Shown here one piece after another: positions 45,884 to 55,422 of a stretch of 64,000 bases of DNA. Below the pieces are notes generated by a model. It was not told the DNA's origin and did no database searches. It saw nothing but the letters and a program-made list of their open reading frames with translations. The stretch is from Oscillospiraceae bacterium (lineage in GTDB: Bacteria > Bacillota > Clostridia > Oscillospirales > SIG627), in contig SVQO01000007.1 in the NCBI GenBank assembly GCA_015065325.1, positions 29,804 to 93,803 of the forward strand. The letters run 5' to 3'. Positions within the stretch are counted from its first letter, which is position 1; each line of letters starts with the position of its first letter. Made by a program: the position numbers and the translations under genes.

Positions 45884-48800
45884 ATGAAAAAAATCAGACC
45901 TTCGCAAAGAATCACGAGCCTTTTCCTCTGTGTTGTGATGCTTTTGTCTTATATTCCTTTTTCGGCAAAAGCCGCAAGCAGAATTGCTCCTGCCGTCGAA
46001 TCGATTTCCCTCGTTACAACGGATCCCGGGACCGCTGATGCCTGGGAGCACATGATGGGAACCGCTTCGGACGGAAACCGTTACGCCGGCCGCGTGTGGG
46101 TTGACAAATCCGTTTATAAGGACGGTGACGTTGTAAAGTTTAACGGTAAAAATGATGCTGCTTCCTCTTATACCGTTTCCCTTGAAGATGATGAAGCTTT
46201 CCAAATCGTTTTTTCCGCTCTTGGTTCTACGATGACGACCAAGGAATCCACCACGACCACCGGTCCTATGGACGTTGTGCTTGTTTTGGATACCTCTACT
46301 TCTATGGACGATGAGGACGGAAACGGCGTTACCCGCCTCGAAAGAACCATTGAGGCAGCCAACGGTTTGTTGGAAGATCTTCTCACCCTCAAGAACGTTC
46401 GTATAGCGATTGTTACGTATAACGCTGACAGTGAAACCGTTATTCCTTTGGCTTCCTATAGTAACGGAATTGAGCTGGTTGTTACCGATTACTATAACAA
46501 CGGTTCTTCCGATGCCGGTGTTGTTACCGCATACGATAACAACAGAAATGTGCTTGGCAGGGATAGCGGCTATACGATGGGTACCAATCTTCAGTCGGGT
46601 ATTGACAGAGGATTTAATCTTCTTGCAAATGCTTCAAACGTTGAAGGACGTGTTCCCATTGCCATTGTCCTCACTGACGGACAGGCAAACCGTGCAAGTC
46701 AGGAAGGATTCTATGAGCTTTCTTCTCACAGTGATAAGGACGGTACCAGTGCCAGTGGCAGAAATCTTTATCTCAGTACTCTTCTGAACGCTGCATACAA
46801 TAAAACAAAGATTGAAGAACATTACGGTACCGATGCAAACGTCTACACCGTTGGTGTTGATATTTCCACGAACGTAGTTGCAAGACTTCTTATGAATCCC
46901 GCAGATGCCAATAACGGCTTTAACTCCAGAAATTCCAACTCTGACGTAAAACGCGCCTACGAGAGTTTCCTTACCTGGTCAAACGGTCAGGACGTGACCT
47001 ATAACAGATGGACCTTTGACCATAATTATCCTAAGCAGAACGGCGCGATCACCGATGCGAAGATCGCTGCAAATATCAATTACGCTGATACCTATTACGA
47101 CGTATCCAATGCGGATATCTCCGATACTTTCGACCAGATTTACGAAGAGCTTTCCTCCGGCGTTTTCAATCCGATTTCCAGCACGACTTCCGTTTCTGGA
47201 GGAACCGGTGTTGAGCACACTCCTTTAATTTACGTTGACTTTATCGGTCAATTTATGGAAATCAAGGATATTCAGGCAGTTTCTTTGTTTGGCGCTTCCT
47301 ACAGCGTTATTAAAAACGCTGACGGAACCTATTCCGTTGATACTGCTACCGGTGTGAATCCTACTACCGACGAGGCTTGGAATACCTCTGAAGATATTTT
47401 GATTTCCGTAATTGAGCAGAACGACGGTACTCAAAAGCTTGAGATTCGAATCAACCAGGAGATTCTTCCGATCATTTTGGAGCAGGTAAGTGCTCAGACC
47501 GTTGGTGACGAGACGACCGCTACCATCATTGAGACTCAACAGACTCCTCTTCGTATTTTCTATACGGTTGGAGTGGACTCCGATATTCTTCTCCCCAACG
47601 GACAAGTTGATATCTCGGCTGTTTCCGGTTATCAATACCTCGATTCTAATTCAGGTACCGTAACGTTCTACTCCAATGTGTTCGGCACAATGAATGCACC
47701 GGACAATAACGGTAACGTTCAGAACGGTGATGCACACGTTGGTTTTAAGCCTTCTCAGAAGAACAGATATTATTATCACCAGTCCAATCAGGGAATTTTC
47801 ACTCAGATTACCAATAAATCCGGCGGTATTGTAACGATCCCCGAGAATGAAGAATACGGCCTCGTTTGGGATGAATCCAAGTATAATCTGAAGTGGATGA
47901 GCTATGATGATTATCAGAGCGCCAAAGATGATGACGTGGTATATACTTACGTAACCTATTATCATCCCACGCCCTCCGCTTCCGATGATGCGACCGCCGC
48001 AGAGGAGATTACCTACCTCATTTACGCAAATTGGGAGTATCTGAAGGAATCTGCTGCTTTCTTCGATAATAATACCGGTAAATACGTGAACTATGACGCT
48101 ACTTCCGGATACACTGTTTCCGATCAGGGAGTTGCTATTCCCGTTGATAAAGTCAGCCAGGTGATCTCTGCGTATAAGCAGAGCAATCCCGGAGCAGATC
48201 TGTATGCTGTTCTTGGCATTGGTTCTCTAAGAACCAGCCGACTGCATAACATGGTGGTCCCCAAGTCTGAGAATCGTACCGATACTGCGGTGAACAGCTA
48301 TTCTCCCGAATATACCCACGATACCGCTACCGTTCATAACGGAAATGATGTGGTTGTTTGGCTTGGTAACAACGGTCGCCTTACCATGGAATTGGATACC
48401 GGCATCGCGCTGACCAAGAATCTTGCACATCCTATTGGCAATGCGGATGATCTGTATTCTTTGACCGTAACCGTTCCTGCCGGGGTTATTGCCGTTCCCG
48501 TTGCTTTCGATGCCAACGGAGATGCACTTCCTGCAAATCGCACTTCGTACAGCGGTAATGTTTTCACCGTGAAGGTGAAGGCCGGCGAAACCGTTTACAT
48601 TTCCGGTATTCCCGCCGGTACCGAATGCACGATCGGAGAAATCATTCCCTCTGATGCTGAGTACTACGTTTCGGATAGAACGGCAACCGTTACGGTTCCC
48701 ACCGTTGCACAGGTTCTTGCGGGATCTGCGCAGTATGTTAATGCTTCCGTTACCAATGCACCCAACGAATACGGAAATCTCTTTATTACCAAGGAGATCG

Positions 48801-51800
48801 TAAGCAATCACACAGTTCCTGAGGGGGTACTCGATTCTTCCTTTGATATCACTGTAAACGTAGGTTCCGCTTTGGCAGGGAAGACCTTCGAAGCAGAACT
48901 CGATGAAAACGGTTCAGTTTCCAAGGTTAATAAGACAGTAGCCTCCAACGGTGATTTGAACTTCACTATCAAAGCAAGACATACCGTTGAGATTTTCAAG
49001 ATTCCCGCCGGTACCGTTGTTACTGTTACCGAGTCGAATCCCGGCTCCCACTTTGCCGTGTCCTATCGAACACGCAATCACTCCGGTGAAACAGACGATA
49101 ACGACAATTCTGTTGTGATCCCGGCAAATGCCAATGCAACTGCGGTTGTTTACAATCGCTATACTCCCAGTCCTGTAAGCGTTGATCTTGACGTCGTCGG
49201 CACGAAGAATTTTGTTGCTGAAGGCAACCACAACGGCGGAACATTTAATTTCAAGGTTCAAAAATTCGACGGAACGTCCTGGGAGGATCTGAACGGAAAG
49301 ACGGCTTCCGTTACTTACGCTCTAAATGAGCACGGCCAGAAGACCTTCCAAATTGCAGACGTATTAAACGGAGTTTCCTATGACGAGGTTGGATCTTTTG
49401 CATACCGAGTTCTCGAGGTTAAGGGATCCGTTGAAAACGTAACATACGATCGAACTCTTTATGCTTTTAACGTGACCGTTATCGATAACGACGGTCAGCT
49501 CGTAGCAACCGTTACGGATAACGAGAGCGCGGCAATTACTGATGGATCCTACGAGGTTGTCTTTGAAAATACTTATCACACGGCTCCCGTCAGCATTGAC
49601 ATCAAGAAGCTTGTAGATAACAAATCCGGAGACAATACGGTTTCTTATGCTGGATTTGAATTTAAGGCTGTTGCCGCTGATTCAAATTGGGCACCCTTGA
49701 CCGGTACCGACGCTTCGAGTTTCAGCATCTTTTCCGATGCGTCGGGTAATGCTCGCTTTACTTCTGTTTGCACCAAGGTGGGTACGTACCGTTTCTTGCT
49801 CAGTGAAGTTGAAGAATCGGGCAAAGCGTCCGCTGGCTGGACCTATTCTAAGGCTGTTTACCGCGTTACGGTTGTGGTTTCTTTGGAGAACGGTGACCTT
49901 GTAGCTACACTTTCCGTCGAAAAGACCAACTCTACCAACCCCGATGAGGTGGCTGAAATTTCTTCTGCAAATGAGAATAGCGGTAGCGTGAGCTTTGAAA
50001 ACACCTATGATCCCACTGACGTTTCCGTCGATCTTGATGGGGTTGTAGTAAAGGAACTTACCGGAAAAACTCTTGAAGCAAATGAATTTACCTTCTACGT
50101 GTATAAAAATAACGATCGCAATACTCCCGTGTCGGTTGGCACAAACGACCTTAACGGAAACGTTAATTTTGTAAACTTCGTTGATGAGCTCGTCTTTTCT
50201 GAGGTTGGTAAATATGAATTTGACGTGGTTGAACGTATTCCTGACGGCGCTGTTTACGACACGTTCAGTGGTAAGTACGTTTTGAACGGAATGGGATACG
50301 ATCCTACCATCTTCGACCTGGTTATTGAAGTCACCAATGATGCCTCCACCGGCAAACTCGTGGCAGACTGCTATTTTGAGGATTCGGTAAGCAACTACGT
50401 AACGTTCCATAACGTTTATTCGGTCGCTCCCACCGACTACACCATTGCAGGCTCCAAGATCCTTCACGGCAGAGCCCCCAGAGCTGAAGAATTCTACTTC
50501 GAGCTTTATGAGGAAAGTACTCTCCTTGAAACCGTGAGCAATGACGGAAGCGGTGCTTTCACCTTCAAACGCATTGAATATACGAAGGCAGGTGTGTATA
50601 CCTACACCGTTAAAGAAAAGAGCGGATCCGTTCCCGGTGTTACCTATAACGGTGTGAATAATCCCGTTACCGTTGTTGTAACCGTCACTGATAATAACGG
50701 CATTCTCAAGGCAACTGCAAACGTTGCAAATTCTGCGATTCGATTTGAGAATACCTATTCTGCTGCTCCCGCAACCGTAAGCTTTGGTGGCACGAAAACA
50801 CTGAAGGGCGCCACACTTTCGAATGACGCTTTCACTTTCAATCTGTACCGGACGGGAAGCTCTTTCGAGATTGCTCCCGGTACTGCTCCCGTCGAGTCTG
50901 TAAAGAATAATGGTGCTTCCTACTCCTTCACTCCCAGATCTCTTTCAACTCCCGGCACCTATTACTTCGTTATCGCCGAAGACGTGTCCAACCCGGCAGA
51001 AAACATCGTTTATGACCGTACTCTGCATCACTACATCGTTACCGTTCGTGATATTGGCTCCGGTCAGTTGACTGCAATCGTTACGAATGCGGAAGAGGGT
51101 ACGAGTTCCGCAGCTTCTGCAAGTGTTTCCGCAAAAGCAGATTTCGTTAATGCAACCTTCGATGAAGTTACCGAAAAAGAAGTATTCCTTTCCGGCAACA
51201 CGACTACCTCTATCGATGGTAAGCGCGTTAATGAGGGCGATGTTCTGACTTACTACATTACCTACACGAATTACAATGGCTACGATGTAGTAGTTGATAT
51301 CCTGGATACCATCCCCGAGTTTACCTCATACGTGGACGGAAGTGCGTCTCATAACGGCTCTTACGCTGGTACTCACCTCGTATGGGTTCTCAACGTCAAG
51401 AGGGGCGAGAGCGTTACCGTGTCCTTCAGCGTTAAGGTTAACAAAACCGAGGCGATCCTTCCCAACGTTGCAACCGTTCGCGACGGTGTGAACACCTACC
51501 ATACCAACGAGGTCGTAAACCATACCGTGGATAACGTTGTTGAGAAAGACGTATTTCACGAGACTGAGCCTGAGATCAGCATTGACGGTAAGAAGGTCTA
51601 TGAGGGTGATGAACTGCTTTATACCATTACCTATACCAACGTAAGCGGCGATACCGTTGATTTAGAGTTTACTGACCAGCTTCCCGCAAATACTACCTAC
51701 GTTGAAAATTCCGCAGATAACGGCGGAGTTTACAACGGTGGAAGGCTTACCTGGAATATTTCCGACGTTCCCGCTTGGGAAAGCGTCACTGTATCCTTCA

Positions 51801-52411
51801 AGGTAAAGGTTAACACTAAGATCGGAGCAACTACAATTACCAATGAAGCAAAGGTATTTGACGGAACCAATACGTTTACTTCCAATCAGGTTGTAAATCA
51901 TACGGTTACCGACGACGTGAAGAAGGATGTTTTCCTTGCCGATGAGCCTACGGTTTCTATTGACGGAAAGCCTGTAAAAGTCGGTGATAAATTGGTCTAC
52001 ACCATTTATTACAAGAATACGGATAACGAAATTGCAACCGTCACGATCACCGATCAGCTTCCTGCTACCTTATCTTACATGGAAGGTAGTGCAAGCCACG
52101 GAGGTACGCATCAGGACGGAAAGCTCGAATGGACGATTGATGTTGCTGCAGGTGCAAGTGTTACCGTATCTTTCGAGGCAACCGTAAAGGCTGTAAACGG
52201 ATATAACATTGAAAATCAGGCGACCTTCGTCGAAGGGAAGAACACCTATACCTCTAACGTTGTATCCAATCCTACGGAGATCGTATCGAAAGATGTCCCG
52301 GCTACTGGAGATTCTTCAGAGCTTACCTTCTGGTTGGCAGCGCTTTTTGTAAGCGGTATCTCACTGTTTACCATTACCCTTGTTGAACGTAAACGTAAAA
52401 CCGCAAAATAA
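45884..52411 (+). CDS. Giant sortase-anchored surface protein with vWA domain and pilin-type repeats
   Basis: 2175 residues. Signal peptide at 1-31 (LFLCVVMLLSYIPFSAKA). A von Willebrand A domain spans about 129-430, with the metal site VLDTSTSMDD (136-140) and TDGQAN. After a spacer come a DUF5979-like domain near 966-1090, five FctA/Spy0128-type isopeptide repeats starting near 1097, 1235, 1380, 1516 and 1628 (several ending in FENTY), and three DUF11-like repeats near 1763, 1886 and 2010 (each with SIDGK). The end is VPATGDSS (about 2137), a hydrophobic helix and RKRKTAK, a sortase signal. It should be fixed to peptidoglycan as an adhesin or pilus tip. No sortase gene is in the window. Confidence 0.92.
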   Translation: MKKIRPSQRITSLFLCVVMLLSYIPFSAKAASRIAPAVESISLVTTDPGTADAWEHMMGTASDGNRYAGRVWVDKSVYKDGDVVKFNGKNDAASSYTVSLEDDEAFQIVFSALGSTMTTKESTTTTGPMDVVLVLDTSTSMDDEDGNGVTRLERTIEAANGLLEDLLTLKNVRIAIVTYNADSETVIPLASYSNGIELVVTDYYNNGSSDAGVVTAYDNNRNVLGRDSGYTMGTNLQSGIDRGFNLLANASNVEGRVPIAIVLTDGQANRASQEGFYELSSHSDKDGTSASGRNLYLSTLLNAAYNKTKIEEHYGTDANVYTVGVDISTNVVARLLMNPADANNGFNSRNSNSDVKRAYESFLTWSNGQDVTYNRWTFDHNYPKQNGAITDAKIAANINYADTYYDVSNADISDTFDQIYEELSSGVFNPISSTTSVSGGTGVEHTPLIYVDFIGQFMEIKDIQAVSLFGASYSVIKNADGTYSVDTATGVNPTTDEAWNTSEDILISVIEQNDGTQKLEIRINQEILPIILEQVSAQTVGDETTATIIETQQTPLRIFYTVGVDSDILLPNGQVDISAVSGYQYLDSNSGTVTFYSNVFGTMNAPDNNGNVQNGDAHVGFKPSQKNRYYYHQSNQGIFTQITNKSGGIVTIPENEEYGLVWDESKYNLKWMSYDDYQSAKDDDVVYTYVTYYHPTPSASDDATAAEEITYLIYANWEYLKESAAFFDNNTGKYVNYDATSGYTVSDQGVAIPVDKVSQVISAYKQSNPGADLYAVLGIGSLRTSRLHNMVVPKSENRTDTAVNSYSPEYTHDTATVHNGNDVVVWLGNNGRLTMELDTGIALTKNLAHPIGNADDLYSLTVTVPAGVIAVPVAFDANGDALPANRTSYSGNVFTVKVKAGETVYISGIPAGTECTIGEIIPSDAEYYVSDRTATVTVPTVAQVLAGSAQYVNASVTNAPNEYGNLFITKEIVSNHTVPEGVLDSSFDITVNVGSALAGKTFEAELDENGSVSKVNKTVASNGDLNFTIKARHTVEIFKIPAGTVVTVTESNPGSHFAVSYRTRNHSGETDDNDNSVVIPANANATAVVYNRYTPSPVSVDLDVVGTKNFVAEGNHNGGTFNFKVQKFDGTSWEDLNGKTASVTYALNEHGQKTFQIADVLNGVSYDEVGSFAYRVLEVKGSVENVTYDRTLYAFNVTVIDNDGQLVATVTDNESAAITDGSYEVVFENTYHTAPVSIDIKKLVDNKSGDNTVSYAGFEFKAVAADSNWAPLTGTDASSFSIFSDASGNARFTSVCTKVGTYRFLLSEVEESGKASAGWTYSKAVYRVTVVVSLENGDLVATLSVEKTNSTNPDEVAEISSANENSGSVSFENTYDPTDVSVDLDGVVVKELTGKTLEANEFTFYVYKNNDRNTPVSVGTNDLNGNVNFVNFVDELVFSEVGKYEFDVVERIPDGAVYDTFSGKYVLNGMGYDPTIFDLVIEVTNDASTGKLVADCYFEDSVSNYVTFHNVYSVAPTDYTIAGSKILHGRAPRAEEFYFELYEESTLLETVSNDGSGAFTFKRIEYTKAGVYTYTVKEKSGSVPGVTYNGVNNPVTVVVTVTDNNGILKATANVANSAIRFENTYSAAPATVSFGGTKTLKGATLSNDAFTFNLYRTGSSFEIAPGTAPVESVKNNGASYSFTPRSLSTPGTYYFVIAEDVSNPAENIVYDRTLHHYIVTVRDIGSGQLTAIVTNAEEGTSSAASASVSAKADFVNATFDEVTEKEVFLSGNTTTSIDGKRVNEGDVLTYYITYTNYNGYDVVVDILDTIPEFTSYVDGSASHNGSYAGTHLVWVLNVKRGESVTVSFSVKVNKTEAILPNVATVRDGVNTYHTNEVVNHTVDNVVEKDVFHETEPEISIDGKKVYEGDELLYTITYTNVSGDTVDLEFTDQLPANTTYVENSADNGGVYNGGRLTWNISDVPAWESVTVSFKVKVNTKIGATTITNEAKVFDGTNTFTSNQVVNHTVTDDVKKDVFLADEPTVSIDGKPVKVGDKLVYTIYYKNTDNEIATVTITDQLPATLSYMEGSASHGGTHQDGKLEWTIDVAAGASVTVSFEATVKAVNGYNIENQATFVEGKNTYTSNVVSNPTEIVSKDVPATGDSSELTFWLAALFVSGISLFTITLVERKRKTAK

Positions 52412-52416
52412 TCAAT

Positions 52417-52451
52417 AAAAAAACTGATCGATTCATTCGATCAGTTTTTTT
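52417..52451. terminator. Bidirectional terminator after the adhesin gene
   Basis: 15 bp perfect stem (52417-52431 with 52437-52451) with a 5-base loop, including A7 and T7 tracts. Confidence 0.9.
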
Positions 52452-52465
52452 GTAATGCGTTTGAA

Positions 52466-52858
52466 TTATTTTTGTCTGAGAAGATAAAGTCCCGCTGAGA
52501 AAAGTCCGATTCCCATTAGCGTAAAGCCGGCTTTAACTTCAAGTGTTCCTAAAAGCGAAGCGACAACTATAACGATTCCCATTGCTAGGGGAAGTGCTTT
52601 TAAAATCGTATCGATCAGAAAGTCTGCGCCCTTATGACCATTTTCTGGAAAGGACTTAGCTTTCATTAATCCTTCAAGTGAGATCCCCAGTATTTCCGCA
52701 AGCTTTGGAATCGTTTGCGTATCAGGGCACGCAATATCTCTTTCCCATTTTGATACAGCTTTATCGGTGACGTTCAGTAGATCGCCCAACTCCTTTTGCG
52801 TTAAATTTTTTTCTTTGCGCATAGTGCTGATAATCTCGCCCATACTTCTGTTTGACAT
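52466..52858 (-). CDS. XRE-family regulator with C-terminal membrane segments
   Basis: 130 residues from the ATG at 52858 (AGGGAG upstream). An N-terminal Cro/C1 helix-turn-helix (KNLTQKELGDLLNVTDKAVSKWERDIACPD) is followed by a linker and two hydrophobic stretches (about 85-105 and 110-128), so the protein is probably a membrane-tethered repressor. Such proteins occur widely in Firmicutes, often with unknown inducers. It is convergent with the adhesin gene and next to the guaA island, but outside its repeats. Confidence 0.85.
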   Translation of the reverse strand: MSNRSMGEIISTMRKEKNLTQKELGDLLNVTDKAVSKWERDIACPDTQTIPKLAEILGISLEGLMKAKSFPENGHKGADFLIDTILKALPLAMGIVIVVASLLGTLEVKAGFTLMGIGLFSAGLYLLRQK

Positions 52859-52888
52859 TCTTATTTCTCCCTTCATTATGTTTTTTTA

Positions 52889-52952
52889 ATTATACCATTT
52901 TCTCTCTCAACAGTAAACCGAAGGGAGGTAGAGTTTACTAAACCGTAGGTTT
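52889..52952 (-). promoter_or_regulatory. Promoter of the XRE gene with inverted repeats
   Basis: On the minus strand, TTTACT (52912-52917), a 17 bp spacer and TATAAT (52889-52894). AGTAAAC at 52912-52918 forms an inverted repeat with GTTTACT at 52933-52939, and AAACC-GTA-GGTTT follows at 52940-52952. These fit operators for the regulator itself. Confidence 0.55.
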
Positions 52953-52988
52953 GCTTTGAAGTAGGGGAATTGATCTTATGAAAATATA

Positions 52989-53019
52989 AAAACGGCTTGA
53001 AGCAACTTCAAGCCGTTTT
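52989..53019 (-). terminator. Stranded guaA terminator
   Basis: 14 bp perfect stem (52989-53002 with 53006-53019) with T-rich 3' side on the minus strand. It lies 12 bp past GAGTGGGAATAA (minus strand), which reads as the last codons of guaA (EWE, stop). It is most simply the original guaA terminator, now cut off from the gene by the island. Confidence 0.7.
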
Positions 53020-53030
53020 GTGATCTCTTT

Positions 53031-53040
53031 ATTCCCACTC
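53031..53040 (-). repeat. Left attachment-site repeat (GAGTGGGAAT)
   Basis: On the minus strand, GAGTGGGAAT followed by AA, making a stop. It is an exact 10 bp copy of the guaA end at 55425-55434. The guaA 3' end with this core is a known integration site for genomic islands. Confidence 0.7.
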
Positions 53041-53197
53041 TTTTTTAGGATTCTTCTTTGGCTTATTTATGTCCTAAATATTATCCAAAACAGCAATTTT
53101 GACACCCATTTTCTACCCATTATTTCATTTACCAAAAATTTTGTTGCAGAAAAAGTTGCAAAATTGCTGGTGGAATGGTGCTGGGTGGTTGTGAGGT

Positions 53198-54550
53198 TTA
53201 AGAAAGCCCTTTTTCGATTGCATTGGCTAATGCACGCAATCTGTTAACACAATATTTACCACCGTGAATCTCGTATGTAGTATTTTCGGTTGCTGATGCT
53301 TTCTTGACCTGTGTTAGTACTCCAACTTCATCTTTTGATAGTGTTTCAAATGCACTGATAAGTTCTTCAAGAGAAGGTGAAAGTTCAGTTCTACGTAGCA
53401 GAAAATACAAATCACGTGCAGAAAGGCTTTCCATTGCATCCTGTTCTTGCTTAAATGTAGAAATAACCAAAGTTAATATTTCTTTCTCTCGTTTTCTTGC
53501 ATCAATCAATTCGCTTAGCTGAGCAAGTCCATTAGGAACTATAAATAACAGCGCGATTTCATCTAAAGAAAATCCCAAGGCTTGTACATTTTGAGCAATG
53601 TCGATCAATTCTTCATCTGTAATAAGCGAAAATCCTTTTTTGCGAGCATGATTTTTGATAGTATCTCCACTAAACCCAGGACCAATTATTGCAACATAGT
53701 CGGCGCTATTTTTCTCCTTGTGTGTTTCAATTGCAACATCGCTAACATCAGTATGGGTAACAGAACCACTCGATTTAGATTTTCCGTCAACAACTGCAGT
53801 AACAATCTTCCCATTACAATCCTTCCAACGAACAACAACATCAGTATTGCCTGCCCCACCTATTCTTTTAGATTCAAAGCCCATGTATGCAAACATTTCT
53901 GCTATCAATTCTTCGAAAGCGACTCCAGAGGCTTTTGATTCAGCCATCGGATCTCGTGCAGCAACACGTAATCTTTCGAACAAATGCTCATTGGGATTAC
54001 TGATAATGATTTCTGTATCGTTATCTTTTTGTGAATTTTTATTATTAATTTCTTGTTCTTCGACAGATGGTGCCATCAAGGGTAAACCTAATGCAAACTT
54101 CAAACCAAGAGGAGTAGCTTTAACATGTAAATATTGTGTTTCTTCTAAAACGCCTGCCTCAAGCAGAAATCCCATGATCCATCTTGCTTTTTCCAGATTT
54201 AATCCGTATTTTTTTGCCTCTTCATAAATATCGTTTCTTGTAACAACATTGGTTGCAAAAACAATCATTTCACCAACAAAACGCTTGTGCGAGTGGATAA
54301 TTCTAATGAAATCTAGATCGTTGCCGCTATTACACCAAGCCTTTGCTGCTGAGGTTGCAACATAAATATTCCTTCCCACTTCCTCCAGCAAGCCATCAGC
54401 TCTTAAAAATGGCATCATCGATTCTACGCTACTTGTTTTCAACCCGAACTCATCTTCAATAAATTTAAACAAATCAGAACGAGATACTCTCTCATTTGAA
54501 AACTGTACGATTGTTCTTAAATTTTCAATTCGATTGGGACTAGGAACCAA
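53198..54550 (-). CDS. Winged-helix and PD-(D/E)XK nuclease protein (restriction-type)
   Basis: 450 residues if started at the TTG at 54550. Residues 1-160 look like two winged-helix modules. Residues 205-310 match a restriction endonuclease core: Glu213/214 (VAFEELI), Asp237 (GNTDVVV) and Asp255-x-Lys257 (VVDGKSK), with spacing close to that of the FokI cleavage domain. The C-terminal 140 residues are helical. There is a stop codon two codons before the TTG and no good ribosome site, so it may be made by a -1 shift from the gene upstream, or that pair may be one gene broken by a frameshift. No methyltransferase is nearby. Confidence 0.75.
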   Translation of the reverse strand: MVPSPNRIENLRTIVQFSNERVSRSDLFKFIEDEFGLKTSSVESMMPFLRADGLLEEVGRNIYVATSAAKAWCNSGNDLDFIRIIHSHKRFVGEMIVFATNVVTRNDIYEEAKKYGLNLEKARWIMGFLLEAGVLEETQYLHVKATPLGLKFALGLPLMAPSVEEQEINNKNSQKDNDTEIIISNPNEHLFERLRVAARDPMAESKASGVAFEELIAEMFAYMGFESKRIGGAGNTDVVVRWKDCNGKIVTAVVDGKSKSSGSVTHTDVSDVAIETHKEKNSADYVAIIGPGFSGDTIKNHARKKGFSLITDEELIDIAQNVQALGFSLDEIALLFIVPNGLAQLSELIDARKREKEILTLVISTFKQEQDAMESLSARDLYFLLRRTELSPSLEELISAFETLSKDEVGVLTQVKKASATENTTYEIHGGKYCVNRLRALANAIEKGLS

Positions 54551-55242
54551 ACATTATATGTATTTCTTTTTTGGTGCAACGCAGGATTTGACTTTAAATT
54601 TAGGAGTAACTCATCGATTTCAGGAGGTGGAGTGGTAATTACAATTTCCTCATTGTTACTCGTAACGGCTTCTACTACTTCCGGAGTAACTAATTCCCAG
54701 TTTTCAAGTGCTTCTTTTCCAGCTTTTGTCAAAGCCCATTTTCTGCCCCCAACGCCTTCTATCAATCCTAATATCTCTAGCCAATCCATTCTGCGACGTG
54801 TGTTGCTTAAATTACCCCAATCTAAGCAATACTGTTGACATAGTTCTTTGTCTACATCTTCCACCGTCTTCGGAGAGAATGTTAAGAAATCCAGAACTTC
54901 TCCAACTAGACGATATTTATCATGTAACATACTCGCTAGTGCACCTTTAGATGGCAACTGCAAGAATTTAACACCATCATCGCTCAGACTTAACACACCA
55001 GAACGATTACTCACCAATCCGATACCTTTTAAAAAGGGGGCGTATGTGCGCCATGGATACAATGTATCTACTATTTCCAATTCTGGGGTGGCGCTTAGAT
55101 CTACAACAGATTTAGTTCCTATAATTTTAACCAACTCTACAACAATATTAAACCATTCTTGTTTTCCGCCTCGAAGTTCAGGGATCGACCATCCCTTTCT
55201 TTTCCATTCTGATCTCTGTTTGTTTATATCAGCAATCTTCAT
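54517..55242 (-). CDS. Tandem winged-helix protein of the guaA island
   Basis: 241 residues. Two winged-helix-like units are visible: about 20-95 (EWFNIVVELVKIIGTKS, then YAPFLKGIGLVSNRSGVLSLSDDGVKFL) and 105-190 (DVDKELCQQY, RRRMDWLEILGLIEGVGGRKWALTKAGKEAL). A Pro/Glu-rich linker follows. The last 11 residues are encoded in the 34 bp overlap with the nuclease frame. Fused in frame with that protein it would give roughly 690 residues with four winged helices and a nuclease, like a target-recognition plus cleavage protein. Function unknown. Confidence 0.65.
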   Translation of the reverse strand: MKIADINKQRSEWKRKGWSIPELRGGKQEWFNIVVELVKIIGTKSVVDLSATPELEIVDTLYPWRTYAPFLKGIGLVSNRSGVLSLSDDGVKFLQLPSKGALASMLHDKYRLVGEVLDFLTFSPKTVEDVDKELCQQYCLDWGNLSNTRRRMDWLEILGLIEGVGGRKWALTKAGKEALENWELVTPEVVEAVTSNNEEIVITTPPPEIDELLLNLKSNPALHQKRNTYNVWFLVPIELKI

Positions 55243-55367
55243 ATCAATTCAACTCCTTACTTGCGTTTGAAAAATTACTTATAAACCACTTGCAACTATT
55301 CCTTTTTATGTTTTTTCCATTGCAAGTTGCAAAAGTGTTGCAGAAGCATTTTTATCAAAACATAAAA

Positions 55368-55404
55368 TGCCCGAAAGCCCTTTGTTTCCAAGGGTTTCCG
55401 GGCA
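55368..55404 (-). terminator. Present guaA terminator, carried by the island
   Basis: Imperfect 15 bp stem (55368-55382 with 55390-55404, two mismatches) with a weak T run on the minus strand, just after the guaA stop. It lies inside the island boundary. Confidence 0.6.
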
Positions 55405-55422
55405 CTTGTTAGCCATTCGGTA

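Noticed and set aside
49682..50467. 261-codon minus-strand frame within the adhesin gene
   Set aside because: Antisense to the repeat region; no independent support.
49177..52280. DNA-level tandem repeats or a CRISPR-like array in the adhesin gene
   Set aside because: The repeats are seen at protein level and have diverged strongly in DNA; there are no short identical repeats with unique spacers.
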